Part shown: one piece after another, positions 17,353-26,910 of the stretch
Layout of the letters: the number at the start of each line of letters is the position of its first letter
Position numbering within the stretch: position 1 is the stretch's first letter
Origin: Alloyangia pacifica
GTDB taxonomy: Bacteria > Pseudomonadota > Alphaproteobacteria > Rhodobacterales > Rhodobacteraceae
NCBI RefSeq assembly: GCF_900116195.1
Contig: NZ_FOZW01000011.1
Coordinates: 170,790-234,789, forward strand
Length of the DNA stretch: 64,000 nt
Direction: 5' to 3'
Translations under genes and position numbers: made by a program
The notes under the pieces: model-generated
What the model saw: only the letters and a program-made list of their open reading frames with translations
Told to the model about the DNA's origin: nothing
The model's database searches: none

Positions 17353-18891
17353 TCAGCCAAAGGAGATATCACCGATCACCCGCACCCGCACGCGGCGCGC
17401 GCCGCCGGGCAGGTAGGCGATGGGGATGTCCTCGATCTCGAGAACCTGCAGGCTCTCGGCATCGGCACCCGCGGCGACCGCGGCGGCCCGCGCCTCGGTC
17501 TCCGCCGCCGCCAGCGCCTGCTCGCGGCTCATGTCCGAGAACACCTGGTCGACCTCGCCCGAGACCTGCGCCATGGCCGCGCCGAGCGCATTGGCCACGC
17601 CGGCATTCTCGACCCGCAGCACCTCGGAGGCGCCCGGCACCTCGTCGGGGATCAGGAAGGCGCCGCCGCCGACCGCGATCAGCGGCACGTCCTCGGCAGA
17701 GGTCTTCATCTGGTCGAAGTTCTCGGCCACCATGGCGCGCATCCGGGCAAGCGTGTCCTGCACGAAGGTCGGGTCGAGATCGCGGACCAGCGACGGATCG
17801 CCCATCTCGATCATGCCCGCGGCGACCGCGATGTCAGAGGTGGTCAGCGTTTGGCCGCCGAAGACCCGGGCTTCTTGCAGGATGCGGTAGCCCACCGAGC
17901 GTGGCCCGATGGCACCGGTCTCGGGATCGACCACCGTGCCGCCGCCGAGCGCGATGGGCAGCAGGTCGGGCATCCGGAACAGTGTTCGCACGCCGCCGAT
18001 ATGGACGATGTTGTTGGCCTCGCGCGGGAAGCCCCCGATAAGACAGCCGATGTCCGAGGTCGTGCCGCCGACGTCGACCACCATCGCGTCATTCAGCCCG
18101 GTCAGGAAGGCCGCTCCGCGCATCGAGTTGGTCGGGCCCGAGGCAAAGCTGAACACCGGGTTCGCCGCCGCCACGTCGGCCAGCGCCACGGTGCCGTCGT
18201 TCTGCGTCAGGAAGAACGGCGCATCGAGGCCGATCTCGGCGAGCGCCGTCTTGAAGGCCTGCACCGTGGTCTTGCCGAGCGATTGCAGCGAAGCGTTCAG
18301 CAGCGCGACGTTCTCGCGTTCCAGCAGACCGATCCGGCCGAGGCTGTTCGACAGGGTGATCCGTGCCTCGGGGATGATCGAGCGCACGATCTCCGCCGCG
18401 CGGTCCTCGCATTCCGTGGTCAGCGGCGAGAAGGTCGCCGAGATCGCCACCGAGGTCACCCCGGCGTCGCGGATCTTCATCGCTGCCTCGCGGATCTCGT
18501 CCTCGCGCAGCGGTACCAGCGGGCTGCCATCGTATTCGTGCCCGCCATGCACCATGAAGATCATCGGATCGACCGCGCGATAGAGGTCCTCTGGCCAGTC
18601 GCACATCGGCGGCAGCGACGCGCCGGTCGGCAATGCAATGCGGATCGCCGCCACGCGTTCGAGCCGGGCGCGTTCGACCACGGCATTGGTGAAATGGGTC
18701 GTGCCGATCATCACCGCGTCGAGCGGACGCGGGGTGTCGCCGATATGCGCAGCGACATGCGCGAGCGCGGATTTCACGCCCGACATCACGTCCTGCGTGG
18801 TGGGAACCTTGATCGAGGCGGTGATCTTGTCGCCGTCGATCAGCACGGCATCCGTATTGGTGCCGCCAACGTCAATGCCAATCCGCTTCAT
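17353..18891 (-). CDS. hydantoinase/oxoprolinase family protein (HyuA-type), copy 2
   Basis: 512 residues. The actin-like ATPase motifs are RIGIDVGGTNTDAVLIDGD at the N-terminus and VVDVGGTTSDIGCL near residue 268. The family uses ATP to open five-membered cyclic amides such as hydantoins or 5-oxoproline. It is the short HyuA type without a fused HyuB. The ATG overlaps the DUF917 stop by 4 bases, so the two proteins are made together. A paralogue with its own DUF917 partner is encoded about 4 kb upstream (22789-24378). Substrate unknown. Confidence 0.93.
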   Translation of the reverse strand: MKRIGIDVGGTNTDAVLIDGDKITASIKVPTTQDVMSGVKSALAHVAAHIGDTPRPLDAVMIGTTHFTNAVVERARLERVAAIRIALPTGASLPPMCDWPEDLYRAVDPMIFMVHGGHEYDGSPLVPLREDEIREAAMKIRDAGVTSVAISATFSPLTTECEDRAAEIVRSIIPEARITLSNSLGRIGLLERENVALLNASLQSLGKTTVQAFKTALAEIGLDAPFFLTQNDGTVALADVAAANPVFSFASGPTNSMRGAAFLTGLNDAMVVDVGGTTSDIGCLIGGFPREANNIVHIGGVRTLFRMPDLLPIALGGGTVVDPETGAIGPRSVGYRILQEARVFGGQTLTTSDIAVAAGMIEMGDPSLVRDLDPTFVQDTLARMRAMVAENFDQMKTSAEDVPLIAVGGGAFLIPDEVPGASEVLRVENAGVANALGAAMAQVSGEVDQVFSDMSREQALAAAETEARAAAVAAGADAESLQVLEIEDIPIAYLPGGARRVRVRVIGDISFG

Positions 18892-19964
18892 TTGAATACC
18901 GATTTGAAGTCAATGTCATAGCCGAAGGCACGCGGGCCGACCGCCGCCACGCCCGCGGGCGTCGTGAGGATCTCCGGCGCCGGAAGCGCCACCACGCTCA
19001 CGCGCTGTCCGTAGCGCACGGATTCGGTGCCGATTGCGCTTCCCGACACGCTGTCGAGAAGGCACAGCAGGTCCGGCGTCATCGCCACTGGCTCACCATT
19101 GCGGAAGGCCACGGCCCATTCGTTCTGGAAGGCCAGTTCGAGCGTCGCGCCGCGATCCGCGTCGATGCCCTCGATCACGGTCTTGCCGCGCAGGAAGCCG
19201 CCCGTGGTGGTGCGATCCACGTCGACGATCTTGCCGCGGAAGATCTGCTTGCCCTTGGCGTGGTCCAGCACGGCAGCCACCGGGTCGTCATGACGGGCAC
19301 GGGCCTCGAGCACCACGCGGCCGAGATCGGTCGCCTGGGTGATCGTGTCGTGGATGCCCCAGTCCTTGACCTCACGGCCCGTACGGGGCGCCTTGCAGGT
19401 CGCCGCGGTCGAGCCCACGGCGGTGCAGACCGCGCGGGAGACCTTCTCCATCCATTTCCAGCTTTCTGCGCGCGTGACGATCACCTCATTGTCGCGCACG
19501 TCCACCAGCGACAGCGGGAACATCGACAGCCCGCCGATCGCGAAGGAGGTCATCTGCGCTTCGGGGTAGGCGCGGCCCATGCAGTCGGCGTTGACCACCG
19601 GCCGCCCCAGCAGCGCCGCGGCGAGGAAGGGCGAGAGCGCGTTGGCCCCGCCGATCTCCAGCGCCATGATCGCGCGGAACGGACGGCCGAGGTAATCTTC
19701 CATCAGCTCGACGGCGCGGGCCATGTGCCGAGGGTCCTTCAGCCGTTCCTGGCCGACCAGCGGTGCGCCCATGCCGGAGACCACCGCGACCATGTCGTCG
19801 TCCGCCAGCTCACTTGGCTGCAGGACCTGGACCCGCGCGCCCTCGGCGTAAAGGCGGCGGAGGTTCAGCGTTGAAAGATAAGGGTTGCCGCCGCCGCCCG
19901 TACCCAGAATCCACGCGCCGGTGGCGAGGGATTCAATATTCTCTTCCGGAAATTCCTGGAGCAT
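18888..19964 (-). CDS. DUF917 protein (S-methyl thiohydantoin desulfurase family), copy 2
   Basis: 358 residues from ATG 19964 (MLQEFPEEN), preceded by AAGGTGGA; a longer frame from 20024 adds 20 residues across the intergenic hairpin and is less likely. The family motif ATGAWILGTGGGGNPYLS is at about residues 15-33, followed by EIGGANALSPF. DUF917 proteins are nearly always encoded beside HyuA-type genes and are thought to act on thiohydantoin- or hydantoin-like rings. Coupled to hyuA copy 2. Confidence 0.9.
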   Translation of the reverse strand: MLQEFPEENIESLATGAWILGTGGGGNPYLSTLNLRRLYAEGARVQVLQPSELADDDMVAVVSGMGAPLVGQERLKDPRHMARAVELMEDYLGRPFRAIMALEIGGANALSPFLAAALLGRPVVNADCMGRAYPEAQMTSFAIGGLSMFPLSLVDVRDNEVIVTRAESWKWMEKVSRAVCTAVGSTAATCKAPRTGREVKDWGIHDTITQATDLGRVVLEARARHDDPVAAVLDHAKGKQIFRGKIVDVDRTTTGGFLRGKTVIEGIDADRGATLELAFQNEWAVAFRNGEPVAMTPDLLCLLDSVSGSAIGTESVRYGQRVSVVALPAPEILTTPAGVAAVGPRAFGYDIDFKSVFK

Positions 19965-19988
19965 CTGTCCACCTTGGGCCTTACTTGT

Positions 19989-20015
19989 GCCGGCCCCGCT
20001 CGCTGCGGGACCGGC
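19989..20015 (-). promoter_or_regulatory. intercistronic GC hairpin after the peptide-binding protein gene
   Basis: Inverted repeat of 5+5 bp with one mismatch (19989-19999 with 20005-20015), 26 bases past the stop of the substrate-binding protein. The minus transcript continues ACAAGTAAGG, without a U-run. Its position matches the hairpins after the other two binding-protein genes in the window. Confidence 0.5.
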
Positions 20016-20040
20016 CTGTTTCAATGGGGATCGCGACCGA

Positions 20041-21633
20041 TCAGTTCGACGGGCATTCCCAGGTGAAGTGCCAGAAGTTCAGGTCCCAGCTCTGCATGGG
20101 TCGGAACTCGTAGCCTTGCAGGCAGGCGTTGGCCGCATAGCGGCGCATCGGCGCCACGGCCCAGACGGCGGGCTGCAGGTCATAGATCGATTGCTGCAGC
20201 TCCTTGTAAGTCGCGTTGATCTCGGCCGGATCGGTCTGGGCGCGCGACTGGTCGATCAGCGCGTCGATCTCCGGGTCCTGCAGCCATTCCATCGACCACC
20301 AGGTGCCCGACGCCTTGGAGTGGTACTGGTTGAAGAACATTGCGTCCGGCGAGGGGTAGCTCGGGCTCACGTTGACCTGCGTCGAGGCCGGGGTGGTGTC
20401 GGGATTCGACGCCAGCTCGACGATGCGGTTCCACGGCTCGGGACGGATGTCGAGCGTGATGCCGATCTGTGCGAGGTTGGCCTGCATCAGCAGCGCCACT
20501 TCCTGCTCGAAGGCCAGCGAGGCGACGTAGCTGTTGACCAGCGTGATGTCCTCGCCCGCGTATTTGGACAGTGCCAGCTCTTCCTTGGCCTTCTCCAGGT
20601 CGTAGACGCCGGTCGGGATCTCGGTGTTGAACGCGGTCTCGAAGGTGTCCGAGAGCGGGCCGTGCATCGGAACGCCCGGGTAGATGATCTCCTGGATCGT
20701 CTCGTAGTCGGTCGCATAGGCGATGGCGCGACGCACGTGCACGTCGTCGGTCGGGTAGACCTTGGTGTTCAGCTTGATCTGGAAACCGCCGGCCGTACGG
20801 GTCTGCAGCAGCTTGTAGCCGGGCATGTTGCCGATGGATTCAAAGGTGTCATTGCCGAGACCGTGCGAGGAGAGGCCCAGCTCGCCCTTCTCCGCAAGCG
20901 CGCGCACGGTGGCGTCGTCCGAGGTCTGCACGAAGCGCACTTCGTCGATCGGCGTGCCCTTGTCCCAGCCGAGGAAGTAGTCGGGGTTGCGCTCGATCAC
21001 CATGTCCGCCGAACGGTTGTAGCTGACCAGCGAGTACGGGCCCGAACCGACCGAGTTGTCGCCGACGTAGGCTTCGCCGAGCGCGTCATCCGCCGTCGCG
21101 TTCGCCTCGACCAGCTTCTGGTTCAGCACCAGCAGGATCGGGGTGGAGGCAAGGAAGGGAGAGAACGGGCGATTCAGCTTGATCTCGACCGTCGTCGCGT
21201 CGGGCGCGGTGACGTTGGCCGGGTCGATCAGGTCGACGAGCAGGTTCGACGGACCCTTGTTGATCTTCAGCAGGCGCTGGATCGACCAGACCGCGTCGGA
21301 GGCGCTCAGCGCCGAGCCGTCCTGGAAGGTCACGTCATCACGCAGGTGGAAGGTGTAGGTCAGCCCGTCCTCGGAAATGTCCCAGGATTTCGCCAGGTGC
21401 GGCACGATCTCGCCCGAAGGTGCGACGGTGGTCAGACCGTCGTACATGTTCACCACCGCCATGTAGCCGGTGTAGTCGGTGACCTTCGCCGGATCGAGCG
21501 AGCTGAAGATCTGCATGGTGTTGACCACGGTCGACACCTTTTCCTGCGCCATTGCGGCGGGTGCGGCACCGAGGCCGAGCACTGCTGCAAGCGCGAGGGC
21601 CGACAGCCCGCGTTTATTTGCCAGAATAGACAC
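20041..21633 (-). CDS. ABC transporter substrate-binding protein, family 5 (peptide/nickel type)
   Basis: 530 residues from GTG 21633, with AGGAG 8 bases upstream; the frame stays open far upstream through the DUF917 gene, but that part is not this protein. A clear signal peptide ends at AAMA before QEKVST. SBP_bac_5 features include SLDPAKVTDYTG and the conserved GSGPYSLVSYNRSADMVIERN region. It delivers a peptide-like ligand to the permeases encoded at 26026-27938. The gene sits between the two DUF917 genes, far from its permeases, which is unusual. Confidence 0.95.
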   Translation of the reverse strand: MSILANKRGLSALALAAVLGLGAAPAAMAQEKVSTVVNTMQIFSSLDPAKVTDYTGYMAVVNMYDGLTTVAPSGEIVPHLAKSWDISEDGLTYTFHLRDDVTFQDGSALSASDAVWSIQRLLKINKGPSNLLVDLIDPANVTAPDATTVEIKLNRPFSPFLASTPILLVLNQKLVEANATADDALGEAYVGDNSVGSGPYSLVSYNRSADMVIERNPDYFLGWDKGTPIDEVRFVQTSDDATVRALAEKGELGLSSHGLGNDTFESIGNMPGYKLLQTRTAGGFQIKLNTKVYPTDDVHVRRAIAYATDYETIQEIIYPGVPMHGPLSDTFETAFNTEIPTGVYDLEKAKEELALSKYAGEDITLVNSYVASLAFEQEVALLMQANLAQIGITLDIRPEPWNRIVELASNPDTTPASTQVNVSPSYPSPDAMFFNQYHSKASGTWWSMEWLQDPEIDALIDQSRAQTDPAEINATYKELQQSIYDLQPAVWAVAPMRRYAANACLQGYEFRPMQSWDLNFWHFTWECPSN

Positions 21634-21665
21634 TGTTGTACTCCTGTTGGGTTTTCTTCTTGGGC

Positions 21666-22796
21666 TCAGGCGGCTTGCCCCAGCGGGGCAAGCGGCGCGA
21701 AGGGGATCTCGGGATAGCCGAAGGCGGCGGGGCCGACGACGTCGAGCGCGCGCGCGGAGCGCAGCAGGTCGTGGCAGGGCACGGCGAGCACCGCGATGCG
21801 CTGGCCGTAGCGCAGCATCTCGGTGGTGATCGGGTAGCCAGTGTCCACATCCAGCACGATGATCAGGTCCGGCACGGTCACCTCGACCTCGCCTTCGCGG
21901 CGGAAGATCAGGAACTCGTTCTGGATCGCGATGCTGGCGGTCTGGCCCTGGAAGCCGTCGAAGCCGCCGAGTTCCAGATCGCCAACGGCGAAGCCGCCGC
22001 GCAGGTGGCGCTTCAGGTCGGTGATCTTGCCGGTGAACACGTGCCGCCCACCTTCCAGGGCACAGACCGTCGCGACCGGATCGTCGCCGTTGCGGCGCGC
22101 ATCCAGCACAGCCCGTCCGAGGCGGATCGCCTTCGTGTAGCTCTGGGGAATTGCGTTCTGGCGCACGAAGCTCGCCGGCATCGGGGCCGTGGCGAGCATC
22201 GCCGCCCCGCCCTGCGCCACCACGCAGGCCCGCGCCATGCGCTCGTGGAACACCTCGGTCACCGCGTGCTGGAACACCACGCGGTTGCCGTGCAGGTCGC
22301 ACATTACCGAGGGGGTCGAGCTGTGGCCGTAGATCGAGAAGGTGGTCATCTGCATCTCGGGGAAGGCCCGGCCCATGCCGTCGCAATCCAGCACCGGCAG
22401 GCCGCCGAGCGCCGCGGCAACCAGCGGGTTCATCGAATTGGCGCCGCCGATTTCCTCGCAGACGATGGCGTCCATCTTGCGACCGGTCAGCTCTTCCATG
22501 CCCTGCAGGCAGCGCAGCCCCTCGCGGCCTTCGCGGATCCGTTCGGTGCCCACCACCGGTGCGCCGATGCCGCCGATCGACATGCACAGCGCGTCATCGG
22601 CGATCTTGTCCGTGGCGAGGATGGTCATCTTGTGACCCGCCTTCATCGCCTCGCGGGTCAGCAGCTTGCCCTGGTAGGGGTTACCGCCGCCACCGGTGCC
22701 GAGAATCCCGGCGCCGACTTCCAGCGCCTCGAGATCTTCGAGTGTCAGCTCCCACAGGTCGGCGGGATCGTAGGTCAGCTCACGGGTATCAGGCAT
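21666..22796 (-). CDS. DUF917 protein (S-methyl thiohydantoin desulfurase family), copy 1
   Basis: 376 residues from ATG 22796 (MPDTREL), overlapping the end of hyuA copy 1 by 8 bases. The motif VGAGILGTGGGGNPYQGK and later EEIGGANSMNPLVAAALGG match copy 2 closely in pattern but differ in many residues, so this is an old duplication, not a recent one. The C-terminal part (DLIIVLDVDTGYPITTEMLRYGQ) is the usual second domain. It probably acts on the same substrate class as HyuA copy 1. Confidence 0.92.
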   Translation of the reverse strand: MPDTRELTYDPADLWELTLEDLEALEVGAGILGTGGGGNPYQGKLLTREAMKAGHKMTILATDKIADDALCMSIGGIGAPVVGTERIREGREGLRCLQGMEELTGRKMDAIVCEEIGGANSMNPLVAAALGGLPVLDCDGMGRAFPEMQMTTFSIYGHSSTPSVMCDLHGNRVVFQHAVTEVFHERMARACVVAQGGAAMLATAPMPASFVRQNAIPQSYTKAIRLGRAVLDARRNGDDPVATVCALEGGRHVFTGKITDLKRHLRGGFAVGDLELGGFDGFQGQTASIAIQNEFLIFRREGEVEVTVPDLIIVLDVDTGYPITTEMLRYGQRIAVLAVPCHDLLRSARALDVVGPAAFGYPEIPFAPLAPLGQAA

Positions 22797-24378
22797 TTTC
22801 GACTTCCATTTCTGCGAGGGCACCCATCTCACCCACGACCTTCACGTGGATGCGGGTGGCATTGCCGGGCAGGTAGGCGAGGGGCATGTCCTCGCGCTCG
22901 ATCACCTCGATGGTCTCGGCGACGGCCCCGGCGGCGATGGCCTGGGCGCGGGCTTCCGCCTCGGCCTCGGCCAGCGCGCTGTCGCGGGTGACGCCATCGG
23001 TCAGGCTGAAGATCCGGTCGGTCTCGCCCGAGATCTGCGCGATCGCCGCGCCCACCGCGTTGGCCACGGCGAAGTTCTCGGGGCGGATCACCTGCAGATC
23101 GCCGATCTGGTCGGGCATCAGCACCGAGCCGCCGCCGACCGCGATCACCGGCACCGGCTCGGCAGAGATACGTGCCCGCTCGACACAGGTCTCGAACATC
23201 TCGGTCATTTGCTTTGCTGCCGCGGTGACCAGCTCGGCATCGACGCTCGCCAGCAGCGCCGCATCGCCGATCTCGGCCTTGCCGGTGGCCACGGCGATGT
23301 CGGTCGCGGTCAGGGTCTGACCGCCGAAGACCAACGCCTCTTGGCGCACACGGTATCCGACGGACTGCGGGCCGATCACCACGTTCTCCGGGGTGCCCTT
23401 CACCAGCGAGCCGCCACCGAGGCCGATCGAGAAGACGTCGGGCATGCGGAAGTTCGTCCGGACCCCGCCGATGTCCACCGAGGTGGAGGCCTGCCGCGGG
23501 AAGCCATGCGACAGCGCGCCGACGTCCGAGGTGGTGCCGCCCACGTCGACCACGATCGCCTCCTTGAGGCCGGTGAGGAAGGCCGCACCGCGCATCGAGT
23601 TGGTGGGACCCGAGGCAAAGGTCAGCACCGGGAAGGCGCGGACGGTGTCGGCTGCCATCAGCGTGCCGTCGTTCTGGGTGATGAAGAAGGGCGCCTTCAC
23701 GCCCGCCTGTTCCAGCGCGTGGCCGAAAGCCTGCACCGTCTTGTCCGCAAGTCGCAGAAGCGAGGCGTTCATGATCGCCGCGCTCTCACGCGCCAGCAGG
23801 CCGTGCCGTCCAATATCGCGCGACAGCACGACGCTGAGGCCAGAGCATTCTTCCAGCAGGATCTCGCGGGTGCGCAGCTCCATCGCGTCGTTCACACCGG
23901 AGAAGACGCCGGTGACCGAGGCCGCCCGGATGCCCTTCTCACGAATTTCGCCCGCGATCCTGCGGATCTCACCCTCGTCCAGCGGCGACAGGACGCGGCC
24001 GTCGAACTCGTAGCCGCCCTTCACCTGGTAGCCGTGGTCGCCGACCATTTCGCGGATGTCCTCGGGCCAGTCGACCATTGGCGGCAGACCCGCGCCCGAA
24101 GGCAGACCGAGGCGGATGGCAGCCACCGGATCGAGGTGCCGGCGCTCGATCACCGCATTGGTGAAATGGGTGGTGCCGATCATCACCGCGCCGATGCGGG
24201 CACGGTCGATCCCCGAGGCGGCGATCACCTGTTCCAGCGCCTCGAACACGCCCGAGGTCACGTCCTCGGTGGTCGAAGCCTTGATCCCGGCGAGCACCTC
24301 ATTGCCCTTCAGCACGACGGCATCGGTATTCGTGCCGCCTACGTCAATTCCTACGCGATACACCAAAGGCTCCTTCAT
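22789..24378 (-). CDS. hydantoinase/oxoprolinase family protein (HyuA-type), copy 1
   Basis: 529 residues from ATG 24378, whose A is the last base of the ABC ATPase stop (TGATG). ATPase-fold motifs are YRVGIDVGGTNTDAVVLKGN at the start and VVDVGGTTSDVGAL in the middle. Like copy 2 it is the short HyuA form. It pairs with DUF917 copy 1 downstream. The two HyuA copies share motifs in the same order but clearly differ, so they may handle different ring forms or form a mixed complex (inference). Confidence 0.93.
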   Translation of the reverse strand: MKEPLVYRVGIDVGGTNTDAVVLKGNEVLAGIKASTTEDVTSGVFEALEQVIAASGIDRARIGAVMIGTTHFTNAVIERRHLDPVAAIRLGLPSGAGLPPMVDWPEDIREMVGDHGYQVKGGYEFDGRVLSPLDEGEIRRIAGEIREKGIRAASVTGVFSGVNDAMELRTREILLEECSGLSVVLSRDIGRHGLLARESAAIMNASLLRLADKTVQAFGHALEQAGVKAPFFITQNDGTLMAADTVRAFPVLTFASGPTNSMRGAAFLTGLKEAIVVDVGGTTSDVGALSHGFPRQASTSVDIGGVRTNFRMPDVFSIGLGGGSLVKGTPENVVIGPQSVGYRVRQEALVFGGQTLTATDIAVATGKAEIGDAALLASVDAELVTAAAKQMTEMFETCVERARISAEPVPVIAVGGGSVLMPDQIGDLQVIRPENFAVANAVGAAIAQISGETDRIFSLTDGVTRDSALAEAEAEARAQAIAAGAVAETIEVIEREDMPLAYLPGNATRIHVKVVGEMGALAEMEVENA

Positions 24379-26024
24379 CAATCAGTGGTTTTGACCAGGA
24401 AGGCTGCGCGCTCTTCCGGGCTGACCGCGGGCTTGTGGCGTTCCTCATCGTCGGTAACGACCGGGATCGCCGCGATCAGCGCGCGGGTATAGGGGTGTTT
24501 CGGGTCGGCGAAGATCTCGGGCGTGGCGCCTTCCTCGACGATCTCGCCGCGCAGCATGATCGCGAGGCGCGAGCAGAAATTGCGCATCAGCGACAGGTCG
24601 TGCGAGATCATGAAGTAGGTCAGCCCCAGCTCCTCGCGCAGTTGCAGCAGCAGCTCGATCACCGTCTTCTGCACCGACACGTCGAGCGCCGCAGTCGGCT
24701 CGTCGAGGATCAGCACCTTCGGATCGGCGGCCAGCGCGCGCGCGATGGCGACGCGCTGTTTCTGCCCGCCCGACAGCTCATGCGGATACTTCGCCAGGTA
24801 GGACACCGGCAGGCGCACCAGCTCCATCAGCTCGGCCATGCGTGCGTCGCGCGCCGCGCCGGTCAGCCCGGCGTATTTCAGCGGCAGGCCGAGGCTCTGC
24901 TTCACCGTCCGCTTGGGGTTCAGCGAGGTACCGGGGTTCTGGTAGACGATCTGCGCCAGCGGGCGGCCGGGGTTCGGCGTGCCATCCACAGAAACGCTGC
25001 CGAAGGTGGGGCGCGACAGCCCCATCATCATCCGCGCCACGGTGGTCTTGCCCGAGCCCGACTCCCCGGCAAGACCGAAGATCTCGCCCTCGCGCAGGGT
25101 GATCGACACGTCCTTCACCGCGGTGAAGCGCTTGCCGTGCCGGCCGAATTCCTTGCCGAGCCCAGTTGCGCTGACAATGGGTGCCTGCGCGCTGATCTGC
25201 TGGGTCTGCACCCGCGGCCCGTAAAGCGGCGGCACCGCGTCCAGCAGGCCGATGGTGTACTCATGCTCGGGGGCCGCGAGGATCTTCTCGCAAGGGCCGG
25301 CTTCGACGATATCGCCGTGCCGCATCACCACCACGCGGTCCGCGACCTTGCGCACCACCCCGAGGTTGTGGGTGATCATCAGCAGCGCCATGCCTTCTTC
25401 GGCCACGAGCGTATTGATCAGGTTGAGGATCTCGTCCTGCGTGGTCACGTCGAGCGCGGTGCCCGGCTCGTCGGCGATCAGCAGCTTCGGTTGGTGCAGC
25501 AGCGCCAGACCGATCAGCACACGCTGGCGCATGCCGCCCGACAGCTCCGACGGGTAGGCATTCATCACCCGGTCCGGGTCAGCGAGCTGCACGCGGCGCA
25601 GCACGGCGGCGATGCGCGCGCGCCGGTCGGCGCGGCTCGATTTCACCCCCTCGCGGCTGTCGGCGAAGCGCAGCACGTCATCGAGGTGGGTGCCGATCTT
25701 GAACACCGGGTTAAAGGACGACAGCGGGTCCTGCATGATCAGCGAGAAGGCCGAGCCCTTCAGGGCATCGCGCTCGCCGCGCGGCAGTTCCAGCACGTTG
25801 CGCCCCTCGACCTCGATGCGGCCGGCGCTGACCGTGGCATTGCGTGGCAGCGTGCCGAGGATCGCCTTGGCGGTGACGGATTTGCCCGAGCCGGTCTCGC
25901 CGATCAGCGCCACGCGCTCGCCCGCACCGACGGTGAAGGAGATGTCGCGGAGCACCTGCCGGGTCTGGCCGTAGGAGGTGAACAGGACGTCGAGTCCCTC
26001 GACTTTCAGTAGTGCGTCGCTCAT
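24378..26024 (-). CDS. ABC transporter fused ATPase (DppD-DppF type)
   Basis: 548 residues with two nucleotide-binding domains in one chain. Domain 1 has Walker A GETGSGKS, signature LSGGMRQRV and Walker B LLIADEPGTALD. Domain 2 (from about residue 275) has GESGSGKTT, LSGGQKQRVAIARAL and VLILDEPTAALD. Both have intact catalytic residues. Oligopeptide-type transporters often use two separate ATPases; the fusion gives both from one gene. It starts just after the permease stop and overlaps HyuA copy 1. Confidence 0.96.
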   Translation of the reverse strand: MSDALLKVEGLDVLFTSYGQTRQVLRDISFTVGAGERVALIGETGSGKSVTAKAILGTLPRNATVSAGRIEVEGRNVLELPRGERDALKGSAFSLIMQDPLSSFNPVFKIGTHLDDVLRFADSREGVKSSRADRRARIAAVLRRVQLADPDRVMNAYPSELSGGMRQRVLIGLALLHQPKLLIADEPGTALDVTTQDEILNLINTLVAEEGMALLMITHNLGVVRKVADRVVVMRHGDIVEAGPCEKILAAPEHEYTIGLLDAVPPLYGPRVQTQQISAQAPIVSATGLGKEFGRHGKRFTAVKDVSITLREGEIFGLAGESGSGKTTVARMMMGLSRPTFGSVSVDGTPNPGRPLAQIVYQNPGTSLNPKRTVKQSLGLPLKYAGLTGAARDARMAELMELVRLPVSYLAKYPHELSGGQKQRVAIARALAADPKVLILDEPTAALDVSVQKTVIELLLQLREELGLTYFMISHDLSLMRNFCSRLAIMLRGEIVEEGATPEIFADPKHPYTRALIAAIPVVTDDEERHKPAVSPEERAAFLVKTTD

Positions 26025-26025
26025 C

Positions 26026-26910
26026 TCAGCCCTCCATATCGAACATGTCGCGCAGACCGTCGCCCAGAAGGTTGAAGCCGAGCGTGACGTAGAGAATGAC
26101 CGCCCCCGGGCACAGCACCTCCCACCAGAAATCGGGCATGAACTGCCGCCCGTCCGCCACCATCGAGCCGAGATCCGGGGTCGGGGGTTTCACGCCGAAG
26201 CCGAGGAAACTCAGCGTTGCGCCGAAGAGGATCACGAAGGCCGCGTCCAACGTCGTCTTGACCGAGATCACCGAGACGCAGTTGGGCAGAATCTCGCGGA
26301 AGAGGATGTGCATCGGGCCAGCCCCGGCGATGCGTGCCGCCTCGATGAAGTCCTCGGACGCCACCGATTTCGACACCGCGTAGATCAGCCGTGCGTGCCA
26401 GGTCCACCACAGCAGGGTGATCGCGATCATCGCGTTCATCAGTGTCGGCTCCAGCAGGTTCGACACGGCCAGCGCCATCACCAGCGGCGGCATCGCCAGC
26501 ATGACGTTGGTCAGCCCGGTGATGATCCGCTCGGTCCAGCCGCCGAAGTAGCCCGCGGCGAGGCCGAGCACGGTGCCAATCGGTACCGAGATCCCGAGCA
26601 CGCCGATGACCAGCAGCAGCGAGATGCGCAGGCCGAAGACAGCGCGAGAGAAGATGTCGCGCCCGACCTTGTCGGTGCCGAACCAGTGCGTCGCATCCGG
26701 CGGCAGGTGGCGCGCGCGAAAGTTCACCACGGCCCCCACGTCCTCCGGCTTCGGGGTGATGTAGGGTGCGAGGATCGCGAAGATCACCGCCGAGAGCACG
26801 ATCAGGGTGCCGATCACCGCCGCGGGATTGCGGCTGAAGCGGTACCACATCATGTAGCTTGCGCTCAGGTCCTTGTTCGCTCCGTCCAGAGCCATCTTAA
26901 CCTCGGCCAT
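26026..26910 (-). CDS. ABC transporter permease, DppC type
   Basis: 294 residues with about six membrane segments and the N-terminal soluble stretch typical of DppC. The conserved GTDKVGRDIFSRAVFG segment and the EAA-like loop EAARIAGAGPMHILFREILPN are both present. It overlaps the upstream permease by one base. With DppB it forms the inner-membrane channel for the peptide-like ligand. Confidence 0.95.
   Translation of the reverse strand: MAEVKMALDGANKDLSASYMMWYRFSRNPAAVIGTLIVLSAVIFAILAPYITPKPEDVGAVVNFRARHLPPDATHWFGTDKVGRDIFSRAVFGLRISLLLVIGVLGISVPIGTVLGLAAGYFGGWTERIITGLTNVMLAMPPLVMALAVSNLLEPTLMNAMIAITLLWWTWHARLIYAVSKSVASEDFIEAARIAGAGPMHILFREILPNCVSVISVKTTLDAAFVILFGATLSFLGFGVKPPTPDLGSMVADGRQFMPDFWWEVLCPGAVILYVTLGFNLLGDGLRDMFDMEG

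Noticed and set aside
20041..22587. 848-codon minus-strand frame that would fuse the DUF917 region to the peptide-binding protein
   Set aside because: The signal peptide and ribosome site at GTG 21633 define the real start; the upstream part is the wrong frame of the DUF917 gene.
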